Below are positions 42,078-46,959 of a stretch of DNA of 46,959 nucleotides, piece after piece. The stretch is from Clostridia bacterium (GTDB taxonomy: Bacteria; Bacillota; Clostridia; Oscillospirales; Acutalibacteraceae). Below the pieces are notes generated by a model. The model searched no databases and was not told the origin of the DNA. It was given only the letters and a program-made list of their open reading frames with translations. Positions within the stretch are counted from its first letter, which is position 1; every line of letters starts with the position of its first letter. The stretch spans positions 1-46,959 of the forward strand of contig JAQXHF010000091.1 of NCBI GenBank assembly GCA_029007095.1, read 5' to 3'. Both the position numbers and the translations under genes were made by a program.

Positions 42078-44684
42078 TTAATATTTTTCTGCTTCCTGTT
42101 TTAATTGATAAAGAGTTTGCAGAGCTTCTATCGGGGTAAGCGTGTTTACATCTATACGCTTCAACTTCTCGATAAGCTCGTTTCCTGCATTTCCTGCAAA
42201 GGATATCTGCATATCGTCCTCATCGCGTTTCTGCTCACGGACAATCGTTACCGTTCCCTGTTCTTCAAGCTCTTTTAAAACAGCTTTTGCTCTCGTCACA
42301 ACGGAATTCGGCACACCGGCAAGCTTAGCAACCTCAATGCCGTAGCTTCCGTCAGCTCCTCCTCTTGCAATTCTCCTTAAAAATGTAATATCATCTCCGC
42401 GCTTTTTAACCGCGATATTATAGTTCTTCGCGCCCTCAATCTGTCCCTCAAGCTCGGTCAGCTCGTGATAATGCGTAGCGAAAAGCGTTTTAGCGCCCAA
42501 ACGCCGAGAATCTGCGGAATATTCAAGCACGGCGCGCGCAATGCTCATTCCGTCATAGGTCGAGGTTCCTCTGCCTATCTCGTCAAAAATCAGCAAACTG
42601 TTTCTCGTTGCATTATTCAGGATATTGGCAACCTCACTCATTTCGACCATAAAAGTTGACTGTCCCGAAGCAAGGTCGTCGGAAGCTCCTACTCTCGTGA
42701 ATATACTGTCAACAACGCCTATCTGCGCGCTTGAAGCAGGGACAAAGCTGCCGCACTGCGCCATAAGAACTATCAGCGCAACCTGACGCATATATGTGGA
42801 TTTACCCGCCATATTCGGTCCTGTAATAATGGCGCAACGGTTATCAGAGCAGTCGAGTACGGTATCGTTAGGTACAAACGGTGAATCCTTAACCATTTTT
42901 TCAACTACGGGATGTCTTCCGTCTTTGATGATTATTTCATCGGAAGCCGTCATCTCAGGACATACATAATTGTTTTTAACAGCTACCTCCGCAAAGGAAC
43001 AAAGCGCGTCAAGCGCGGCAACGGATTTGGCTGTGGATTGAATTCTGTTAAGCTCTGCGGCGACCTTTCCTCTTATTTCGACAAACAAATCGTATTCAAG
43101 CTTAACTATTCTGTCCTGTGCGCCGAGAATTTTTGATTCAAGCTCTTTCAGCTCACCGGTTATGTATCTCTCACAGTTGGCAAGCGTCTGCTTTCTTATA
43201 TACTCCTCAGGCACGAGGTCCTTGTATGAATTCTGAACCTCGATATAATAGCCGAAGACGCGGTTATAACCGATTTTCAGCTTTTTTATTCCTGTTCTTT
43301 CCTGCTCTTTTTGCTGAACAGAAGCAATATATCCCTTGCCGTTATTGACGATATCTCTCAACGAGTCGAGTTCCTCGCTGTAACCGTCGCGAATCATTCC
43401 GCCCTCTCTGACTGTGAAAGGAGGATCCTCGGAAACAGAACGGTCTATAAGCGCCCTTACATCTTCAAGCGGATCCATTCCCGAATAAATATCGCATAAC
43501 AAGGACGATTTGCAGCCGGAGATATCCTCTCGTAATGACGGAATCTTGCTCAGAGCATTTTCCAGAGAACGAAGCTCCTTGGCGTTTGCGGTTTCATAAA
43601 CTATACGCGCCATAAGTCGCTCTATGTCGTTAATATCCGAAATATGCTCAATTATGTCGCTTCTCAGCGCCGCGTCATTAAAAAGCTCATTGACAGCGTT
43701 ATGTCTTTTGGTAATCTTTGCAAGATTTATAAGCGGCTGTTCAATCCAACTTCTGATAAGTCGCTTGCCCATAGCCGTCTTTGTCTTGTCCAGAACCCAA
43801 AGCAGAGTACCCTTTTTCTCGCGGTTTCTCATCGTTTCGGTAAGTTCAAGATTTCGTCTTGACGAAACATCGAGCTGCATAAAACGGTTTTCCGAATACA
43901 CTTCTATATCACGGATATTGTCAAGTCCGGTTCGCTGAACCTGTTTGAGATATTCGAGAGTTGCGCCGAGAGCAAGTACAGCCTCCTGAGAGCCGTCAAG
44001 TCCGAGCTGTGTAAGGCTTTTGTCAAAATGCTGAGTTACCGTCTGTCTGCAATCATCGTAGGTTATATTTGAAATATCTATTTCCTCTGCGGTGCAGTTT
44101 ATGCGGTTTGCAATATAATCCCGAACCTTTGTATTAAATCCAAGCTCGGCATTGTACCTTATCTCCGTGGGCATAAATCTGCCGAGTTCGTTGATTATAT
44201 TGCTTCCGATATTCTTTGATTCAAGCTGAGTAAGGCTGATTTTGCCGGTGGAAACATCGGCAAAACACATACCCGCTCTATCGGAATTCAGCCATATCGT
44301 GCAGAGGAAATTATTTTTTGATTCGTCGAGCATATTGCTCTCAATTACCGTGCCGGGAGTGTGAATTCTGATAACTTCCCGCTTAACTATACCCTTAGCC
44401 AGCGCAGGATCCTCGGTTTGTTCGCAAATGGCTACCTTGTAACCCCTGGAAACAAGCTTTGCAATATACGAATCTGCACTGTGAAACGGAACGCCGCACA
44501 TAGGCGCGCGTTCTTCCTGACCGCAGTCCCGTCCTGTCAGTACAAGTTCAAGTTCTCTGGACGCAGTTTTGGCGTCCTCAAAGAACATCTCGTAGAAATC
44601 TCCCAATCTGAACATCAGGATAGTGTCCTGATAATCCTTTTTGATTTCAAGGTACTGACGCATCATAGGCGTCATTTCAGCCAT
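42078..44684 (-). CDS. mutS: DNA mismatch repair protein MutS
   Basis: The 868-residue MutS1 binds base mismatches and small loops. The mismatch-reading Phe-X-Glu is Phe30-Tyr31-Glu32 in 'FRLGDFYEMFFEDA'. The connector, lever and clamp domains follow, then the ABC-type ATPase with 'IITGPNMAGKSTYMRQVALIVLMAQ', 'FTRVGASDDLASGQSTFMVEMSE' and 'SLLIFDEIGRGTSTYDGMSIARAV'. Length and domains are complete. An AGAGGTGA site precedes ATG 44684. A GC-rich hairpin (about 44711-44732) lies in the 72-base gap after the ricA-like gene and may affect mRNA processing. Confidence 0.98.
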   Translation of the reverse strand: MAEMTPMMRQYLEIKKDYQDTILMFRLGDFYEMFFEDAKTASRELELVLTGRDCGQEERAPMCGVPFHSADSYIAKLVSRGYKVAICEQTEDPALAKGIVKREVIRIHTPGTVIESNMLDESKNNFLCTIWLNSDRAGMCFADVSTGKISLTQLESKNIGSNIINELGRFMPTEIRYNAELGFNTKVRDYIANRINCTAEEIDISNITYDDCRQTVTQHFDKSLTQLGLDGSQEAVLALGATLEYLKQVQRTGLDNIRDIEVYSENRFMQLDVSSRRNLELTETMRNREKKGTLLWVLDKTKTAMGKRLIRSWIEQPLINLAKITKRHNAVNELFNDAALRSDIIEHISDINDIERLMARIVYETANAKELRSLENALSKIPSLREDISGCKSSLLCDIYSGMDPLEDVRALIDRSVSEDPPFTVREGGMIRDGYSEELDSLRDIVNNGKGYIASVQQKEQERTGIKKLKIGYNRVFGYYIEVQNSYKDLVPEEYIRKQTLANCERYITGELKELESKILGAQDRIVKLEYDLFVEIRGKVAAELNRIQSTAKSVAALDALCSFAEVAVKNNYVCPEMTASDEIIIKDGRHPVVEKMVKDSPFVPNDTVLDCSDNRCAIITGPNMAGKSTYMRQVALIVLMAQCGSFVPASSAQIGVVDSIFTRVGASDDLASGQSTFMVEMSEVANILNNATRNSLLIFDEIGRGTSTYDGMSIARAVLEYSADSRRLGAKTLFATHYHELTELEGQIEGAKNYNIAVKKRGDDITFLRRIARGGADGSYGIEVAKLAGVPNSVVTRAKAVLKELEEQGTVTIVREQKRDEDDMQISFAGNAGNELIEKLKRIDVNTLTPIEALQTLYQLKQEAEKY

Positions 44685-44756
44685 TTGTAACTCACCTCTG
44701 TTTTTTACCGGCCTGCATAAACAAGCCGGGATTGTCCTTTATTTTTTATAATTAAA

Positions 44757-45167
44757 TCAATGACAGCCGCCGCAGGAACCGCAGTCGCCGGAGCAATCGT
44801 GAGCAGCTTCCGGATCGCAGGTTGCGGGATCTTCGCCCTGAACGCAAAGAGCAAGAATAGCTGTAATTTTATTCATCATTTCATCGACAGCCTTGCGGGC
44901 AGCTTCATATCTCTGCATATTTTCATTTGCCATTACAGCTTCATAAACCTCTGAGAACTCCTTATCGTAAGCTTGGAGCTTCTCCTCGCTTGCGTCGTCC
45001 TTTGCAGCCTCGTGCTGATATGAAAGATGAATAAGCTGAATCTTATTTATCATATCGTTAAGGTCTGTATCTGCCTCGTTGATTTTTCTTGCCTCGTGGA
45101 AAGCGATATAGCGTTCGTCTTCCTGAATAGCAGCTCCGAGTTGTCTTGTGATTTCAATAATGTCCAT
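44757..45167 (-). CDS. YlbF/YmcA (Ric) family protein with cysteine-rich tail
   Basis: The 136-residue helical protein matches the YlbF/YmcA family ('IIEITRQLGAAIQEDERYIAFHEARKINEADTDLNDMINKIQLI' in the N-terminal half). In B. subtilis RicA (YmcA), RicF (YlbF) and RicT form a complex with [4Fe-4S] clusters that affects RNase Y processing, sporulation, competence and biofilm. The position between miaB and mutS is that of ymcA/ricA in B. subtilis, so RicA is the better guess. The last 35 residues contain six cysteines (in C-P-A-T-C ... DCSGDCGSCGGCH form), plausible cluster ligands. AGGGAGA-type site precedes ATG 45167. Confidence 0.85.
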   Translation of the reverse strand: MDIIEITRQLGAAIQEDERYIAFHEARKINEADTDLNDMINKIQLIHLSYQHEAAKDDASEEKLQAYDKEFSEVYEAVMANENMQRYEAARKAVDEMMNKITAILALCVQGEDPATCDPEAAHDCSGDCGSCGGCH

Positions 45168-45203
45168 GTTAAATCTCCCATATTTTTTAATTTTTATAAA
45201 AGC

Positions 45204-45219
45204 AAGGTCTTTTGACCTT
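45204..45219 (-). promoter_or_regulatory. Small hairpin between miaB and the ricA-like gene
   Basis: A perfect AAGGTC-AAAA-GACCTT hairpin on the - strand, followed by GCTTTTAT, sits in the 57-base gap. It could be a partial terminator or a processing site; its stem is short. Confidence 0.35.
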
Positions 45220-45224
45220 ACAGA

Positions 45225-46664
45225 TTATACAATAAGTTCTCCTCTGACTATCCATGTCAAAGGTTCGGTAACCTTTACGGTGCAAAACTCACCCGTCATA
45301 TCAACACCCGACTTTTCGGGGAACTCTATCATCACATTGCCCTGAGTTCTGCCGTTTAGGATTCCGGGCCTTGCGTATCCCTCGCACAGCACGCGATAGA
45401 CCTTATCTTTCATCTTTGCCGTTCTTTCGGCGGCAATTCGCTCCTGTGCGTCGGTAAGCTCCTTGAACCGGCGACCCTTTTCCTCTCTCGAAACAGGATC
45501 GGGCATTTCATAAGCCTTTGTGCCGGGACGGGGCGAAAAGATAAAAGTGTAAAGCGAGGTAAATTTTACCTCCTCTATAAGCGACAGAGTATCCTTAAAC
45601 TCATCATAGGTTTCGCCGGGGAAGCCTACAATGACATCGCTCGTCATTGAAAGATCGGGCATAACCTCTCTTGCATACCGTACAAGTTCAAGATACTGCT
45701 CGCGGGTATATCTGCGATTCATCTCGGACAGCACTCTGTTGTTTCCGCTCTGGAACGGCAGATGAAGATGTTTAGCCACCTTATCACACTCAGCCATTGT
45801 ATCAAGCAATTCCCTTGTGCAATCCTTAGGGTGAGAGGTCATAAATCTGATAATGAAATCGCCGTCAATATCGTTTATCATTCTAAGGAGCTTAGCGAAA
45901 TTGACATCTTCGCCCAAATCCTTGCCGTAGGAATTAACATTCTGACCGAGCAATGTGATATCCTTGCAGCCGGAAGCTACAAGCTCGCGAGCCTCTTTCA
46001 TTATATTTTCAACGCTTCTGCTTCTCTCTCTGCCTCTGACATAAGGTACTATGCAGTAAGTGCAAAAATTATTGCAGCCGTACATTATCGGAAGCCATCC
46101 TTTAAAGCTGCTGTCACGCCTTACGGGAATATCCTCAGCGATAACTCCGTCACTGTCCGAATTCTCAACAACGCGTTTTCCGGTGCAAAGCACGCGGTAA
46201 AGCATCTCAGGCAGTCTGTGAACAACATGCGTTCCGAAAATCAAATCAACAAAAGGATAACTCTTTATAATTTTATCGGAAACTCTCTTTTGCTGCATCA
46301 TACAGCCGCAAAGAGCGATTATCAGATTAGGATTTTCTCTTTTCAGTTTTTTGACTGCGCCGACATTGCCGTAAATTCTGTCCTCGGCGTGTTCGCGTAT
46401 CGCGCAGGTATTGTAAAGTATCAGGTCTGCTTTTTCAACCTCATCCGTGAAACCGTAACCGAGGTCTTCAAGAATTCCCTGTATCCTCTCGGAGTCCGCG
46501 ACATTGCCCTGACAGCCGTAGGTGTGAATAAACGCAAGCGGCTTTTTATGGTATCTTGTTTCAAGAACAGTTTTTACAAGCTCGGAGTATTCCCTCTGCT
46601 TATCCATTTCTTCGTCGGTGATAAGCTTCTGCTTTCTGTTATTTTCTTTTTCCAGAGGGCGCAC
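45225..46664 (-). CDS. miaB: tRNA-2-methylthio-N6-dimethylallyladenosine synthase MiaB
   Basis: The 479-residue radical-SAM methylthiotransferase converts i6A37 of tRNA to ms2i6A37, acting after MiaA. The N-terminal UPF0004 domain has three cysteines: 'HTYGCQGNVADSERIQGIL', 'LYNTCAIREHAEDRIYG' and 'IALCGCMMQQKRV'. The radical-SAM core has the CxxxCxxC motif 'GCNNFCTYCIVPYVRGRERSR'. The C-terminal TRAM domain follows. The start is ambiguous: GTG 46664 overlaps GGGAGG, while CTG 46655 lies eight bases after it. It is the first gene of the long - strand run. Confidence 0.97.
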   Translation of the reverse strand: MRPLEKENNRKQKLITDEEMDKQREYSELVKTVLETRYHKKPLAFIHTYGCQGNVADSERIQGILEDLGYGFTDEVEKADLILYNTCAIREHAEDRIYGNVGAVKKLKRENPNLIIALCGCMMQQKRVSDKIIKSYPFVDLIFGTHVVHRLPEMLYRVLCTGKRVVENSDSDGVIAEDIPVRRDSSFKGWLPIMYGCNNFCTYCIVPYVRGRERSRSVENIMKEARELVASGCKDITLLGQNVNSYGKDLGEDVNFAKLLRMINDIDGDFIIRFMTSHPKDCTRELLDTMAECDKVAKHLHLPFQSGNNRVLSEMNRRYTREQYLELVRYAREVMPDLSMTSDVIVGFPGETYDEFKDTLSLIEEVKFTSLYTFIFSPRPGTKAYEMPDPVSREEKGRRFKELTDAQERIAAERTAKMKDKVYRVLCEGYARPGILNGRTQGNVMIEFPEKSGVDMTGEFCTVKVTEPLTWIVRGELIV

Positions 46665-46690
46665 CTCCCTTTTTATAATAATATCAGTTA

Positions 46691-46719
46691 ATTATACACC
46701 ACAGTAAGCTTTTTTGCAA
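46691..46719 (-). promoter_or_regulatory. Predicted SigA promoter of the miaB-mutS-mutL run
   Basis: On the - strand, TTGCAA (46719-46714), 17 bases, TATAAT (46696-46691), 27 bases before the miaB start. Confidence 0.7.
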
Positions 46720-46765
46720 GTATTTTAATACTGCAAAAGTTTTACTAATCTGCGTTGTAAATAGA

Positions 46766-46959
46766 TGTGACCCATTTTAGGTAAAAAATAAAGTCAAAGA
46801 TAGGTATAATGTTTTTGGACGTCTTTGGAATGGAGCGTAGCGAAATGAAAAAGGCGTTCAAAAACGGCGCCGCTCACGCTGGCAGCTTTTCGGCGAGGAG
46901 CTGAACGGGACTTTTTCTTCCGAGCGTTCTCATTGATTTATTGTTGCTCCAAATAAGGT
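46766..46959 (-). mobile_element. Insertion-sequence end (truncated by window edge)
   Basis: The left boundary is a candidate terminal repeat starting TGTGACCCATTTTAGG at 46766. After about 110 bases of non-coding sequence comes the 3' end of a transposase on the - strand. The non-coding part contains an imperfect hairpin (46810-46825 with 46848-46866). The other terminal repeat and any target duplication are outside the window, so the family and the boundary are not proven. Confidence 0.6.
46874..46959 (-). CDS. Transposase, C-terminal fragment
   Basis: The - strand frame is open from the window edge to a TGA at 46874-46876 and codes for 28 residues ending 'SMRTLGRKSPVQLLAEKLPA'. The 'WSNN ... 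LG-K-P' pattern matches the C-terminus of DDE integrase-type transposases (IS30, IS481 or IS3-like); family assignment needs the rest of the gene. The fragment is incomplete because the window ends, not necessarily because the gene is broken. Confidence 0.65.
   Translation of the reverse strand, partial: LIWSNNKSMRTLGRKSPVQLLAEKLPA

Noticed and set aside
44711..44732. Hairpin in the ricA-like/mutS gap as a terminator
   Set aside because: On the transcribed (-) strand it is followed by an A run, not T, so it is unlikely to terminate.
45762..46691. Open frame of 309 codons on the + strand opposite miaB
   Set aside because: Antisense to the radical-SAM gene, with no start signal and no motif.
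1..46959. Search for tRNA, rRNA, T-box and known riboswitch landmarks
   Set aside because: I saw no CCA-ended cloverleaf, rRNA segment, T-box motif or riboswitch core. A covariance search would be needed to exclude them fully.

Overview
The window reads as chromosome of a low-to-mid GC Gram-positive anaerobe of the Clostridia, most likely a Ruminococcaceae/Oscillospirales gut-type bacterium. The reasons are strong GGAGG-type ribosome binding sites, many TTG/GTG starts, AddAB instead of RecBCD, a Gram-positive SOS-box LexA, CIRCE control, a DivIVA/SepF/YlmE division cluster, a split (two-gene) transketolase and the miaB-ricA-like-mutS-mutL order. The genus is inferred; no rRNA or tRNA gene is present to fix it.

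Layout. 1-6.6 kb (mostly + strand): the 3' end of a transketolase C-subunit gene, an SCP2-like hypothetical, pncB on the - strand, a small XRE regulator, a DUF1015 protein and htpG, which has a perfect CIRCE operator beside its promoter. 6.6-6.9 kb is a nested inverted-repeat element ending at a strong terminator. 6.9-12.6 kb (- strand): a small membrane protein/YbjQ pair, a PPC-domain protein, the macromolecular-synthesis group dgt-dnaG-rpoD, and yigZ. 12.6-19.8 kb: rpmE and the addB-addA recombination nuclease. 19.9-21.3 kb (+): a GH29-like protein that seems to lack its catalytic residues. 21.4-21.9 kb: a perfect-consensus promoter driving a 42-residue ORF and a hairpin-rich 3' region with a terminator.

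21.9-27 kb: a membrane-embedded M28 peptidase, lexA with two SOS boxes in its own promoter, a YaiI-family gene and ackA, with tmcAL divergent from ackA. 27-29.4 kb: rfbA-rfbC-rfbD for dTDP-L-rhamnose, without rfbB. 29.5-46.7 kb: one long - strand run, probably transcribed from a promoter before miaB: miaB, ricA-like, mutS, mutL, miaA, an HlyD-like membrane protein, yggS/ylmE, sepF, divIVA, lspA, rluD-type pseudouridine synthase, transketolase N and C subunits, a large membrane-anchored hypothetical and an unpaired fumarase beta subunit. The right edge (46.77-46.96 kb) holds the end of an insertion sequence.

Most of the window is housekeeping: DNA repair (mutSL, addAB, lexA), tRNA modification (miaA, miaB, tmcAL), replication/transcription (dnaG, rpoD), division and central carbon metabolism. 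No CRISPR array, prophage or defence island was recognised. The least explained items are the nested element at 6613-6826, the small transcript at 21464-21812 and the GH29-like protein. Promoters, hairpins and starts were read by eye and none has been tested by folding or database search.
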